NCBI GenBank assembly: GCA_011037195.1
Contig: JAAEAF010003440.1
Span: 48,043 to 112,042, forward strand
Direction: 5' to 3'
From: Triatoma infestans
Lineage: Eukaryota > Arthropoda > Insecta > Hemiptera > Reduviidae
DNA length: 64,000 nt
Below are positions 23,250 through 34,457 of this stretch, piece after piece. Within the stretch, counting starts at the first letter, position 1, and every line of letters begins with the position of its first letter. The notes beneath the pieces are model-generated. The model was not told the origin of the DNA. It did no database searches and saw only the letters and a list, made by a program, of their open reading frames with translations. The position numbers and the translations under genes are program-made.

Positions 23250-23640
23250 GTTATTGTTTTCAGGGCCCAAGATTTACCAACATGTGAATACAACGTTTGA
23301 TAGCGCTCTATGTCCGCAACCTTATAGGAGCTATGTTAAGTTCAAGTTCACATATTCTTTACAAAACCCAATAAAATTCCTAGAAAAATGTCTCAAAAAA
23401 AGAAAGTGATAGATGCATTAAGTGGCGTAAAATGAGAGTTTAAAAGGAGAGCTTAACGTTTCAGCCCCCCCCCCCCCAAAACGCCAAAAATTTAAATGTT
23501 CCGGGAAACGGTTTGACAGTTTTTTTTTGACACTAAAACATTCGTATCAGATCCGATAGTGATACCTAAACGATATTTCACTTTTTGGATTACCCGTAAT
23601 TAGTTGATTTTTGGAATTATCTCTTTGCATATGCATACAC
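23250..23640 (-). repeat. CGGAAGT repeat fragment with a 13-C run
   Basis: Minus-strand modules with a run of 13 C on the plus strand (23465-23477), equivalent to the G-runs in other copies, plus the GATCCGATAGTGATACC block. Confidence 0.5.
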
Positions 23641-24196
23641 TAGATCTATTAGTCACATTCCTGACGTAGTATACATATTCTTTAATTTTAATTATATTAT
23701 TCTTATTATTATTATTATTATTATTATTCAAAGAAGGAGAGGGCAAAACCCTATTCTATCCAGAGCCTCCCTGGGCCCATATAGCTACCCCAAACTAATA
23801 ACAACTACCGGGTCTGGAACAAAAGTCCAAGTTCGGGTTTTACCCATCTAAGTTTTGCCACAGTCCGAACAAATTGGACCAGAATTAAAAAGACATAGTT
23901 TAAGCTCTTCTATCGATAACCTATTCCGGCCAAAGGTCCTGAACCTAATCTCCTCACAGCCAAACAATCCGTCATGAGATGTATGAGTGTTTCCTCCTAT
24001 GTCTCACAGACTCTATAAAAGGGGTCAGGCATAAGCCCCATTGTATAGAGATGTCACCTTAAACCAAAATGCCTAGTGAGGAAGCCAACCAGATACCTGA
24101 GAGAGGTCCGTGAAATACTCAGGACCCCCTCACTCCCCTGCCCGGACCTCCGATGAGCATGTTAGACTGCCGACTACCTACTGTATTCATCCATAA

Positions 24197-24801
24197 AGCC
24201 GGCTACACACGTAACTGCATACTTGAACGGTATACTTGCGCAGTCGACTTGTACATGCATACTTGATCGTTTGTATGGAAGACTTGCGCAAGTCAGAAAA
24301 TGTTTAAAATTTCATACTGCATACTTGTGGGCGCCATCTTGTTCATGTTTAAAACGTCATTGTGCAACCTCTCAGTCAGTAAAAGTGTATAAAGGTTACT
24401 TTATCAAAACATATATAATTCATAAATAATTATGTCGGCTAATTTTAGGAAGGGGCATAGATCAATTATCGAAGAATTTATTCATATTTATGAAAGCGAA
24501 CCGTGTCTGTGGAATATTAAGTGTAAAGACTACCACGATAAGGGTAAAAAAGATGTTGCTTATGCCAGACTAGTAACAAAACTGTCAGAAATAGAGCCAA
24601 ATGTAACTCGAGATATGGTAGTGAAAAAAATTAACAGTTAAAACAGTGAAAAAAATTAAAATAAAAGCAGCTAAAGCGAGATCGTCGGCATCGGCCATAG
24701 TCGCCAGCTGTTTTTTGTTCAAGTATACATGAGCCGTGTGGATCACATGTATACTTGCGCAAGTATACCGTTCAAGTATGCAGTAACGTGTGTAGCCGGC
24801 T
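24197..24801 (+). mobile_element. PIF/Harbinger-type element with TAA target duplication
   Basis: Bounded by 46-bp terminal inverted repeats starting AGCCGGCTACACACGT and continuing through TGCATACTTGAACGG to TTGCGCA, with a single mismatch between ends. TAA flanks both sides (24194-24196, 24802-24804), the 3-bp TWA duplication typical of PIF/Harbinger transposons. It interrupts a LINE on the opposite strand. It carries only a MADF-type frame and no transposase, so it would depend on an enzyme made elsewhere. Confidence 0.8.
24432..24641 (+). CDS. MADF-type DNA-binding peptide of the Harbinger element
   Basis: A 69-codon ATG frame. The peptide FIHIYESEPCLWNIKCKDY, then KDVAYARL and VVKKINS, matches the MADF (Myb/SANT-like) domain: acidic-aromatic helix 1, the L-W-x-x-x-x-x-Y core and a basic end. 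Harbinger transposons encode such a protein beside the transposase; it binds subterminal DNA and helps import the transposase. The frame stops right after KKINS, where family members usually continue with a third helix (often INNLR), so it is probably truncated. A near-direct repeat GTGAAAAAAATTAA follows the stop. Expression is unknown. Confidence 0.65.
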   Translation: MSANFRKGHRSIIEEFIHIYESEPCLWNIKCKDYHDKGKKDVAYARLVTKLSEIEPNVTRDMVVKKINS

Positions 24802-25118
24802 TAAGAATGAGTGCTGTGAAGCTATCCATGACTACATGCCTGCAAAGCCTGACAGACATGTGCTAAAAGACACATCAACAGCAGGCTGGAGACCAATGAA
24901 AGTGAGAGAGGCTCCCAATTTGGCAAAGCTATCCACCTTCTCATTCCCAAAAATTCCCACGTGACCTGGAACCCAGACTAGAAGCACATCCTTCAGAGAA
25001 GAGAGCTTTATTAGAACAGTCTAACACCAGTCTTTTAGAACATTCTAACACCAATCTGGAAGTAAAGACACATGAGCTAAGCACCTTCAGCTCAGCTTGG
25101 CTGTACGAGCGGATACAA

Positions 25119-26980
25119 ACACCCTATTTTAATATATACATTTAATCTTATGTTTATTACAAACCAGAACAGTGTAAGTTTTTTTCTTGCATCGGAAATG
25201 TTGTATTTTATTAATTCTGATATTGTTGTTATTGATTTGATTTTTCTTAGAGTTACGTAATAACATTAAGTATACAAACATACTTTCTTTTTTCCCCCCT
25301 TCACTCGTCATGTTACAAAATTCATTTAGAAAAAACTTTTTTAATTAAAAAAAAAAACTTACAAATTCTGAAAAGAGCGCGCCACGCTCGCTCTCTCTCG
25401 TCTCCAATCAAGATTAAACAAAGTTAGCGACATCTATAGAGTTGTGCGGGTACAAAGTGATGGTTCGTTAGCAATTTGTTCGTTAACTATGGGACTTGTT
25501 TCCAACTATTCAATAAATAAATAAAAAAAGTAAAAAAAAAACTAAAATAAGAGAGAGAAAAAATACAAATAAATAAAGTTCACAGAAATTCAACATTGTC
25601 TCTAAACGTCTGAAAAGAGCTCAGCGCTCTCGACGGTGATTTGTTAAAACAAATAGAAATAATAAAAAAAAAACAAAAGGAAAAAAAAAGACCAATCAAA
25701 TTAAATTGATTTGACCCAGAATATGAGCACCACCTAAATAGACACAATAATTTTGTACCTTCTTCCATTAGTGATATCATTAAACGTGATTTTCGGCCAT
25801 TTTTCGATTATGAACATTTTATACTCCTTTTGAAAGATCTGTCTGCCTCTTTACGGAACCTTATTGTCTGTTTTTAAAAGGAAGTTTCGGACAAATCCTC
25901 ATCTGAAGTGCAACTTACCAATTTTTTCTTTTCATTTTTCATAATATTATCAAAATAGTAACAGCGATATTCTTTAAACTTCTCATATTAACTGAACACA
26001 TAAATGTTAATCTCTTTTAGTATATTAGCAATCACTTCAGATATATTAATTTTTTGAAGATTCTGATAGAGAGCTATATGAAATTGGGCTTAATTTTCAA
26101 ACTACCGTTCTAAGCTATCTTTACTGGTAATGCTAAACGGTCCATTAAAGGATTTCAGTAAGAGTTTCATACTTCCTCTAATCAAACATTAAGAGTTTCA
26201 CTTTTGGTTACATTAAATACTTTAGCGTATTCGCCTAGTTTAAAGCCAAATTACCAATCAACATGTCCTAAATAACTAAAGTGTTTCCTACGCCGATGCA
26301 ACAACAGTCACGTTGCAACGGTATTTCTTCTAATTACCAGTAGCCATTCTTTTAATTGGCTTCACAGTGTTCATCCTGCCACACTCTATAGTATTGTTGA
26401 AGAGCATTCTTTTAACAATGAAGTTCCATCCCCCCACTTAACTCACCGCTACTCTACACTTCTGAAGAGATAAATAGCCTTTTAACAATTAAATTCTTAC
26501 CCTAACATTTCTTCTTTCCATTTTCCCTCACCATCTCTCCAACACCTTCTGCAAATTCTTTCCCGACCGTTCACCTAGCCCTCCCCTTCACTAAGTTCCC
26601 CGGAAACTCATCACTATTTCCACACTACTGTTTAACTTCCACTCCATTGTTTCTATCAAGGTAAAAAAAGCGCTCCCTTCCTTTTTTTATCTTTTTCCAC
26701 TTCTACTGTAGTGAGTGTCTTCCATTCCTTTCTCTTACTCACTAAAACATTCCCTTTAACTAAAACGCACTGTTTGTAGCTGTCAGTTGTAGAAGAACGA
26801 TAAGACAAAACAGAAAACTAAACACATCTTTTAAACCATTATTCTACTTCTTTCAATACTTTTTATAGATTTTATTGTCTAGCAAAGATCTGGTAAACAC
26901 TTGATGGAATTTCATTTTGTTTATTATTATCGCTTTTTTTTTTTTTTTTTTACTATCTCTTATAGCTTTCAGAAAAAATT
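25119..26980. other. Non-coding stretch, pyrimidine-rich in part
   Basis: No gene recognised. 26280-26770 is C/T-rich with few repeats and may be unique intron sequence. 25330-25800 holds A-runs. Frames at 25129-25311 and 25580-25780 (minus) lack domains. A poly-T run lies at 26934-26951. Confidence 0.4.
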
Positions 26981-26989
26981 TAGTAAAAA

Positions 26990-27600
26990 TATATCAAATT
27001 TTCAAGTTTGAAATGTTGATTTTTCCAGGGTTACATTATACGAAACCCGCTGAATACCACAATATATAAAAAATTATCTTAAAAATACCAAAAAAAATTG
27101 CAAGAAGTTCGAAATTCTTATTCCCAGATTATATAACATCCTTCTGATCTGACAAAAAAGTTTCGGAAATATCCGTCAACCGGAAATGCTTCTTTATTTA
27201 TTTAATTTTTTTTTCTGGTTTTAACAATTTTACACAAAAATGGCACCAACGATTCGTTTCTAAAAATTTCACTGCATACATAAATATAGAGAGGACTGGT
27301 CACTTTTTTTTTAAACACTTTTCAGGGAATCTTGATTTTTGTCAGGAGGGCCATTCAAGGAGAAGTTTTCAACGTTTAAGCTTTCCTCCAAAGTTCCAAT
27401 TCAATATATTGCACAGCTCTATCATCTCTATAATATTAAATGAATTAAATGCAATGCTACAACAAAAACTTTGAAGAAAATTATTAAACCGGAAATGCGT
27501 AGTAAGTAAAGAATGGAATTTTTTTTTTTCCAGAATTTTCACGAAAACCGTTCCTGCCATTTTCTCTGAACTTAAAATGCACTTATTTATTTATTTAAAA
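26990..27600 (+). repeat. CGGAAGT repeat copy, diverged
   Basis: Shows CAACCGGAAATGC and AAACCGGAAATGCG 306 bp apart, with module blocks (AATGGCACCAACGATTCG) between, consistent with the ~290-bp period. Confidence 0.55.
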
Positions 27601-27734
27601 TAACGGACAACTTAATCCTCTTAACTTAACGAAAAAATGCGTTCAAATTCGTTATTAGAAAACATTCATAATTTTGAGCAGAAAACCAAGAACAAGTTGA
27701 ATAAAAAAAAAAAAACAAATTGAGTTGAAGGCGC

Positions 27735-28345
27735 TGAGTTCATGTGTCTTCACTCTCAGCTTGGTACTGGAATGTTCTAAAAGACTGGAAGAGCTTTCTT
27801 CTTCGAAGGAAGTTGTTTCTAGCCTGAGTACCTGGTCATATGGGAATGAGAAAGTATCAAATTAGGCCTCTCTCCCCTTTCATTGGTCACGAACCTGCTG
27901 TTGGTGTGTCCCTGCTTCAGGCCCTTGACTGTCAAGCTTCCAGTCATGAATGGTTTCACAGCATTCATTCCTCCCTAAGGATGAGCACAGTGGGTTTGTC
28001 GGCAATCTAAGAGGCTCACTGGGAGTCCGGACAGAGGGGCTATTATTGAGATATGGCTGGGCCATTCATGGACCTCTCTCAGGCATCTAGTTGGATCTCT
28101 TACTGGCATTGTAGTTTAAGGAGAAAACTCTACCTAATGGGGCTCATGTCAGATCCCTTTTATAGAGTCTGTGAGACAGAGGAGGAAACACCCATCCATC
28201 TTATGACAGATTGCTTGGGTTCTGAGGAAATTAGGTTCAGGACCTTTGGTCGGAACAGGATGTCTGTGGAAGAGCTTAAGCTATTTTGATTAAGGTTATG
28301 GTCCGATTTGTTCGGACGGCAGTGAAACCTAGTCTGGATTTTTGT
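27735..28345 (+). pseudogene. I-like LINE 3' end, copy B
   Basis: Plus-strand homologue of copy A. It starts at the same RNase H region (GAAGGCGCTGAGTTCATGTG), passes a degraded NEKV block, then a 78-codon frame (28053-28289) with YRVCETEEETPIHLMTDC, a cysteine/His segment typical of the C terminus of RNase H-bearing LINEs. It ends without a clear TAA tail. Upstream frames contain stops. The protein end probably binds nucleic acid; this copy is inactive. Confidence 0.65.
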
Positions 28346-29470
28346 TATTCACATTTAATACAAACTATGTTCACTAAGTCTAATTTTATTCAACCTAAGA
28401 TATTCCGCTTCTGATCAACATCCAGAAACATATAGTACACTTCATATATATGCTTATTGAAACTTCCCTTACTATTACTTCCCGATCTCATAGGAAATGA
28501 GGTAGGCGAATCGTGATTTTCCTTATAGTGGTTAGTTTGAATAGATAGCGTTAGGGAAATGCGTTACACCTCATGTGACGTGTTGAGCTGTGGCCGGGCT
28601 TCTTAGCAGCTGGGACTGATGGCCATGTGATTTTGGTTATAGGCAAGATATACCGCCAGCAATCGGTGACAGTAAGCTTAGTAAATTAATCATTCTTATC
28701 GTTATGTAAAGCTTTTTTTTTTTTTTTGTTGGAAGAACTTATTTTTGCGGTAGTGGAGGAATTTGTGAGGTTAGGCTTTAAAATGAGGTTCTCCTGGAGA
28801 CTGGAAGTGGAGCTGTCTAGTAGTCTTTTAGCATAATCACATCCGGGGTGGGGGACGGCTTCTATTGTCGCAAAAGCCACAAATATAATATAATGCTCAA
28901 GAGATTGTTTTTTTTTTCATTACCGTACTTATTTATTCTTCCTTTAAAAAAAATAAATTAATAAAGAATAAAGGAAGTTTTCTTGAAGAACTAAAAGGTT
29001 ATATTATTTTTTTTTTTATATTGGCTACGTGCTTTGAAAGACTGTTCTTTCAGACATGGATCTTGTCTATCAGCTAAGTTGAAAATATTTTCAAAAAGAA
29101 AATAATATAATATATAAAAAAAACTTCTTGTCAAATTCAGATATTTTACAAAGAAAAACTGGAAAAAGACATTAAATAAATACGAGAGATATGATCTTAT
29201 TTCAAAAAGGAGAAATAAGAAAAAGGAAAAGTGTTTTCCCTATCAATATATTGAAAAAGTTATATATTTATATTTTTATTAAAAAAAAAAAAAAAAAAAA
29301 AAAACGGATGCTTTTTTAAAATAAGATGAAACTTGTTTTTCAAAAGATAATTTATTGGTAGCTTTTCCTATTTTTCAAGTTTGTTTTTTTGAATATTGAA
29401 AGCACAAACATAAAGAAGCTTAATGTATTTTGGATGAAATTGTTTATTGATTCAATGAAATTGGATATTT
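28346..29470. other. Non-coding stretch with an unassigned frame
   Basis: A minus-strand frame at 28686-28880 includes EAVPHPGCDYAKRLLDSS and ends in a poly-Lys from an A-run; unrecognised, possibly a retroposed fragment. A 24-A run occupies 29281-29304. Otherwise AT-rich. Confidence 0.35.
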
Positions 29471-29479
29471 TTGATTAAA

Positions 29480-29535
29480 AAAAAAGAAATCTGATATGAA
29501 ACACTCACATGACTATCTCTTACTCCAATTTACAT
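29480..29535 (-). repeat. CGGAAGT repeat, 3' terminal fragment
   Basis: On the minus strand: GGAGTAAGAGATAGTCATGT then GTGTTTCATATCAGAT, matching the 3' end of the family. Confidence 0.6.
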
Positions 29536-30480
29536 AGTTACATCGTCACTAGTTGATCGAAATCTAATGTATAACGCTTCTTCTTATTACAATTTATTTG
29601 TTTCGTTGCACTAGCAATTAAATATGATTCCTTTTTACTTTTTTTATGTTGTTGCGAGTGTGATGGATGCAAAACATAAAAATATATTAAATTAAGAAAT
29701 ATCAAGATAGTGACAATTTCCTTGCAAAAAGGTACACGCAGGTATAAGAAAACAGTTATTGGAAAAGATTAATTAACCTTATGCCATTGTACTGCCCCCT
29801 TCTCCTCACAGGGGAGGCACTAAACGGACAAAAGAGAAACATTCTTTCCAAGACAGACTTGTGCTAGAAATCAAGGTGGAAACATCGAAACACTACTTCA
29901 GGAATTGCTCAGTGCCAATGATAGATATTTGCCCTTATTCTAGATAAACGTTATTTTATTAAGATACAGTGTGATATTGTAATATACTTAAACTTGCTTA
30001 AAGAAATATATATGTATTTATAAAAGCAGTGTGATCTCTCAATTATTACTAATACTTCTCTCTTAACCGTATATACATACAAGCCCTTTTCGCTAAAACG
30101 CTCACGCCACAAGCTACCTACACATCATCACACCATTACATTACACGAGAAACTAGATTTTGATTGCATTAGCACATGCGTAGATTCCCATCTTTAATAC
30201 CTCGTGGAGTGCGCCACCTACACAAAATTTAGGGAACAGAATACATTGAACAGCTATAAACTCCAGGTCTAGGAAAAGTTTTTTAACTAAATATTATGAA
30301 TTCCTTGCAGAAAATTTTGTGGGTGTTTAACATCAATTTTATTTTGTTCCATTAGTATAAACGACCAAATATAAAATGGCGGAATTACATAGGATGTTGC
30401 ATTTCCGCCTAATTTCCTTTTCCTTTTTTTTTCAACAATGGACTGAAAATTCTAAACTTTTTCTTTGTAGCTCACAATAA
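29536..30480. other. Non-coding stretch, no feature recognised
   Basis: No coding sequence or repeat ends identified. 30080-30250 is less AT-rich (TACCTCGTGGAGTGCGCC) and could be part of an LTR. Confidence 0.35.
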
Positions 30481-30487
30481 TTATATA

Positions 30488-30745
30488 TTCAGCAACGTGG
30501 TACTTTCGGTTGATGAATTTTGACAGATAACCTACTGTCGGACCCCACGGTGATATCTAAACGGACTATTAAGTTTAAACTTTCTACGATTTTTCGTTTT
30601 TGAGCTATGGTGTCCACATACATACACACAGGCTACTTTCTAAAAACTATTTTTTGTACTCAGGTGACCCCAAAACATGTATTTCCGATGAAAACTCGAT
30701 ATCGAAAATTTGACACAATTACATTACTTTCCTTACTGTAAGAGA
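30488..30745 (-). repeat. CGGAAGT repeat, 5' part
   Basis: Minus-strand copy from the CCGAAAGTACCACG mark back to the 5' hairpin region near 30740, including the TTTTTAGAAAGTAGCC and GCTCAAAAACGAAAAATCG blocks. Confidence 0.7.
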
Positions 30746-31245
30746 GAGAAAAAAATAAAAAATAGTTGCTTTCATGTCAAAAACTAACTTTTGCCTTTGG
30801 TGGGACAAGCAATGTCCGATGGTTAGCCTCAATAGATTATGCAAAAATAAGTATCAATTGTCCTCGCATCCTTTGTGTAGTGTCTGTGTTAATTTAGTGT
30901 AGAATCATGCAGGGATGGCTTAGAGTTTCTCCCTACTTGCTTGTAGGTGCATACAGGACTTATGGATGATATAGGAAGAGTTTTTGGGGGATTTTGTTCA
31001 AGTTGTTTTGAAACTGAGGGAACCGTTTGGAATCTCTGAAAAAAAAAATGATCAACCATGAAGATTAGCTACAATTTGGTTGCAAAAAGCACTTGGTTTA
31101 ATTTCTTTCTTTTTTTCTTACTTTCTCTTGCTGCTATAAGAGAAAGTATTGCGATCATGTCAGATTTTCTAAATTGAATTTTTATTCGCAATTGTTCCTT
31201 TGAGGTCCTTTGTATACGAAAAAAATAATGTTTTTAGCAAATGGT

Positions 31246-32020
31246 TGTAATGGGTTCAGATGTCTTGGTGAGGTGTTGTGATGCGATGAATAGTTGGGAG
31301 TTAGTTAGAGATTTTAGAGAGTTGTTATGTGGAATATGAATTACGAATTTACGAAAATAGATATATGTATATTTCAACAATAATTTCAACGTTTGGAAAG
31401 ATAAACTACAATTAATTTAAAATGATTTAAATTGTAACTAGAATGCACCAACCATAATGATTGATAAATAATATTTGTTTAAATACTTAGATAGGGACGC
31501 GCTCCGATGTATGAATTATGTCACTGGTAGAATCTTGATGTTACGCTGATGAAATACTGAAGAATAGTCCTCCCACTTCCTGTAGAGATGCCTTATATTG
31601 CCATCCCCACACATTGACAAGTCTTGTAATTACGGGTCACACTCAAACATCTCTTGCCGTGTGTTGACCCTAGTTCCTGAACAGGTGTTGGCGGTTATCA
31701 AAGGATTGTAGCCAGGTGGTCGGTCTTTAGAGTGTTTAGTTTATTGCCGTGTGTTGACCCTAGGTTTTGAATAGGTCGGTGAACAGGTGTGGCGACAGGT
31801 GATGGTAGTTATCAAGGACTGTAGCCAGGTGGTCGGTCTTTTGAGTGATTTGTTGACCCTTGTGAAAGCGGCGTGTCTTTGGCGCGCGGTCCCTTTGACC
31901 GTGCACTGACCGCAGCTATTGTATTGAATAATAGCGCCTGGCTGGCACCACTAGTTATAATTTTTATAATTAAAAATTATATATTCTCCTTCTGTTATCA
32001 CTCCTTGTTATCACATTACA
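31246..32020. mobile_element. Solo LTR (775 bp), 4-bp target duplication
   Basis: Ends are TGTAATGGG and CACATTACA (TG..CA, with the inverted heptamer TGTAATG/CATTACA). TGGT flanks both sides (31242-31245, 32021-32024), as expected for Gypsy-type integration. It interrupts the CGGAAGT repeat. Inside, a 90-bp unit starting TTGCCGTGTGTTGACCCTAG is repeated (31654 and 31744), each copy ending near CCAGGTGGTCGGTCTT. No internal retroelement region remains. The 72-codon frame at 31873-32091 crosses its right edge and is not a gene. Confidence 0.7.
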
Positions 32021-32034
32021 TGGTCTTTATATGT

Positions 32035-32298
32035 TGTTGTGGTGATTGGTTCCGCAGAGCTGGAAAGCATCAGAGATATTTTCCATGGTAGCCTGCTTCA
32101 TTTTGTTGTCATCGACCGGTTTCGGGGATTCGCCTATCTTCAGGATGCGTTTGTCAGACAGTGTGTATAAACTGAATTTGCTCTGTGCAAATCTGTGTTA
32201 TCGCATTGTCTGACAAACGCATCCTGAAGATGGGCGGACGCCAGAAACCGGTCGATGACTACAAAATGAGCAGGCTTTTAAGGAAAATGTCTCTGATG
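32035..32298. mobile_element. Foldback element FB-B, copy 1 (13-bp duplication)
   Basis: Flanked by GGTCTTTATATGT (32022-32034, 32299-32311). Inverted arms share CAGAGATATTTTCC-like, TAGCCTGCTTCATTTTG, ATCGACCGGTTTCGG and AGGATGCGTTTGTCAGACA. Motif copies: 32119-32143 minus (CTGAAGA...CCGAAAC) and 32224-32248 plus (CTGAAGA...CCAGAAAC). Here the longer arm (with TCCGCAGAGCTGGAAAGC) is on the left. Non-coding. Confidence 0.75.
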
Positions 32299-32683
32299 GG
32301 TCTTTATATGTATGTTTTGACAAAATATATCAAAAATGAGAAATCGCAGGAATCTTATGAACAGGATATTTACATGGTATTCGTTTAGGAATATCACAGC
32401 TGACACTTCAGTTTCGGGCAAAATCCATCAACAGGAATTGCGACTTTATTGAATGTTTCTTTTGGTTTCACATTTTCGTGAGTTTCTTGAAAACGGTTTC
32501 AACGATTCTCTTAAAAATGCGTATAATTTCTATACACATAAATACCTATCACTTTTATTTGAAGCATTTTAACGGGAAAATTGTGTTTTTGGTTGGGAGG
32601 GGACAATTCTCAGAGAACAATAGCGTGATTCTTCCCTCTAAAGTGCCACTTGAGTACAGAGTACCGTTTTTTTCACCTATTTT

Positions 32684-32866
32684 GTTTTTTTTTTAATGTA
32701 AGGCGCGTCAACATCGTTCCCTCGTTACACACAATACTGTCCATCACCGGACAGTGAGCTGTAAGGGCTCCTAGGAAAAAAAAATCTAAGAACAGCACAG
32801 CTAGACTCGAACCCGGGTCCTCTGCGTGCGAGTCCAGTGCGTTAATCACTGAGCTAATCCCTTCCT
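32684..32866 (-). mobile_element. tRNA-derived SINE
   Basis: On the minus strand: GGATTAGCTCAGTGATTAAC (A box TAGCTCAGTG), then GACCCGGGTTCGAGTCT (B box GGTTCGAGTC), then a non-tRNA body with CCTAGGAGCC and CAGCTCACTGTCCGGTGATG, ending in an A-run. The 5' and 3' segments do not pair into an acceptor stem, so it is a SINE head, not a tRNA gene. The copy at 63115-63671 shares head and body. Confidence 0.7.
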
Positions 32867-32900
32867 TAAACAGAACCTTACCTACACAGAACTTCCCAGC

Positions 32901-33092
32901 CTAGTTTTTCATTACTTTCAAGCGTTCATTGCGCTTGAGAGCTTCAGAAACTGGACGAGAGGGATCCTGGATTAAGAGCTCACTCCTTCCCTCTGCAGCC
33001 CATTCTATACCCTTCTTCCCTTTGCTTTTGCAGCAACTGTTGCTCAGCTTTCTGTATCAAATCACCAAGTAATTTAGCATGGTCTAAGTCTT
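32901..33092 (-). pseudogene. Terminal-exon-like coding segment with one frameshift
   Basis: A pyrimidine-rich tract and acceptor (TTTTTCTCTGACAATAG) precede an open frame reading EDLDHAKLLGDLIQKAEQQL and LQKQREE. A single shift then moves to the next frame, GIEWAAEGRSELLIQDPS and RPVSEALKRNERLKVMKN, with a stop at 32901-32903. The charged, helix-prone composition and uninterrupted sense on both sides of one shift suggest a real host 3' exon or a young pseudogene. The product is not recognised. A SINE sits just downstream. The nominal frame 32980-33171 covers only its first half. Confidence 0.45.
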
Positions 33093-33711
33093 CTATTGTC
33101 AGAGAAAAACAAAAAAATGTAAGGAAAGAAGTAAACCAAATATCTCTACAAAAAGAAAACATAATTTTCAAAATAATGTCGGATAAAGAAAAAAAACGGA
33201 TAATTTATAAAATATATGAAATACTGTCCCTAAAGCAAAAAGTACACACACCTTCAGAATCATTAAAGATATTTCTTAACATTGGGCTTCCGCACTGTGT
33301 GTTTGAGTGTGTGTATATAATACTGACGGTGAGCGGCCACACCGTGCCCCCTTTGGCTCTTCTTTTCTTTGCTAAAAGGTATCCATTTGGAACAATTCCA
33401 GATGCTATTAAAGACTTTCAGTGGCCACCAAACTATATATTAAAGAATGTCGTATTTCTTTACATTATTTATTATCGTCCCTTTTTTTTGTTCTTCTTTC
33501 CTTTGTTCTTTCTTTTATGTTTATTTATGATAAAGAAATTATTCATTTTTCTGCATTTATATTTTCTCTTATTCCGGTAATATATGAAGCCAGTTGATCT
33601 TCAATATCACTTTATTAATCATAATATATCCTCTATTAGCTTTTCCAAAGTAAGGTGGTAATTCGCAAAGTATGGTACTGTTGTACTTGTTCTATAGACG
33701 GCTGTATTTAC

Positions 33712-33940
33712 TTTCTCATACAGCTGTAGGAGGAAGTACTGCCATCAAATGCCAAAATTACGAAATTTAGTGTTCACCAGAAATAACATGTTCTGAGGTC
33801 CTTGAGGGGAAAAAAAAGTTGTTTGTTTGTTTGCTTTTTTTTTTTTTTGTTTCTTTAAAGCAAATGGACTGTTTATCTGACTGTGAACAGCAGCGTATTT
33901 GAAGAAACGAAACGAAAAATCAACATGACATCCGACATTA
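33712..33940 (+). repeat. CGGAAGT repeat, 5' fragment cut by a LINE
   Basis: Starts ACTTTCTCATACAGCTGTAGG, includes the GAGGTCCTTGAGGGG and GCAAATGGACTG blocks, and is broken off at the (ATT)n tail of LINE copy C. Confidence 0.6.
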
Positions 33941-33943
33941 TTA

Positions 33944-34450
33944 TTATTCTTATTATTATTATTCGTTTGTGGGGAGGGACCAAACCCTACGGTATCCAGA
34001 GCACCACTGGGCACATATAGCTACCACAAAGGAAAACAACAAACTGAGTCTTATCTATTTATCCATCTAAGATTGTCCGAACACAGACACCCTGTTCCGA
34101 CCAAAGGTCTGTGTCTAATTTGCTCACAACTTGAGCAATCTGCTATAAGATGGATAGGTATTTCTTCCTCTGTCTCACAGACTTTGCAAAACGGGGATCT
34201 GGCATGAGCCCCATTATATAGCGTGGTCTCTTTTAACCACAAATTCTTATAAGGGATTCAAGCAGATTCCTGAGAGAGGTTCGTGAAAGAGAGAATAACA
34301 TTTCAGTAATAGCCCTGTCCTGGACCCCAGTGAGTATTTTAGATTGCCGACAACGCACGGAACTCAACCATTAGAATGAAGGCTGTGAAACTATCCATGA
34401 CTGGAAGCTTGACAGACATATGCCCAAAGATACACCAACAGCAGGCTCGG
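33944..34450 (-). pseudogene. I-like LINE 3' end, copy C
   Basis: The minus strand carries the same C-terminal segment as copies A and B (KVCETEEEIPIHLIADC, frame 34051-34242) and a 3' UTR with GGTAGCTATATG and GCTCTGGATACCG, ending in an (AAT)n tail at about 33944-33962. 5' truncated; stops upstream. It inserted into a CGGAAGT copy. Confidence 0.7.
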
Positions 34451-34457
34451 GACCATA

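Larger units (their letters stand above)
23687..25118 (-). pseudogene. I-like LINE 3' end, copy A (split by a Harbinger element)
   Basis: Read on the minus strand, 25118-24805 encodes the end of an RNase H domain (LLVWVPGHVGIFGNEKVD: His in GH and the last Asp in KVD). After the 605-bp insertion it continues to the C-terminal cysteine segment (YRVCET, THLMTDC-like) and a 3' UTR ending in an (AAT)n tail seen as TTATTATT on the plus strand (23687-23729). RNase H plus a TAA-type tail fits the I clade. An in-frame stop and shifts make it dead. Copies B (27735), C (33944) and D (18930) belong to the same family. Confidence 0.7.
31117..32683 (+). repeat. CGGAAGT repeat split by an LTR and a foldback element
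   Basis: Left part 31117-31245 has the 5' hairpin (ACTTTCTCTTGCTGCTATAAGAGAAAGT) and TTTTTAGCAAATGGT. The right part resumes at 32299 with the ACAAAATATATCAAAAATGAG block and CATCAACAGGAATTGCG, and runs to 32683. The pieces join in register once the LTR (31246-32020) and FB-B (32035-32298) are removed, giving a clear insertion order. Confidence 0.65.

Noticed and set aside
33176..33580. 134-codon plus-strand frame
   Set aside because: The C-terminal half is Phe/Leu from T-runs; the middle part around 33330-33430 is more protein-like but unrecognised and without splice support.
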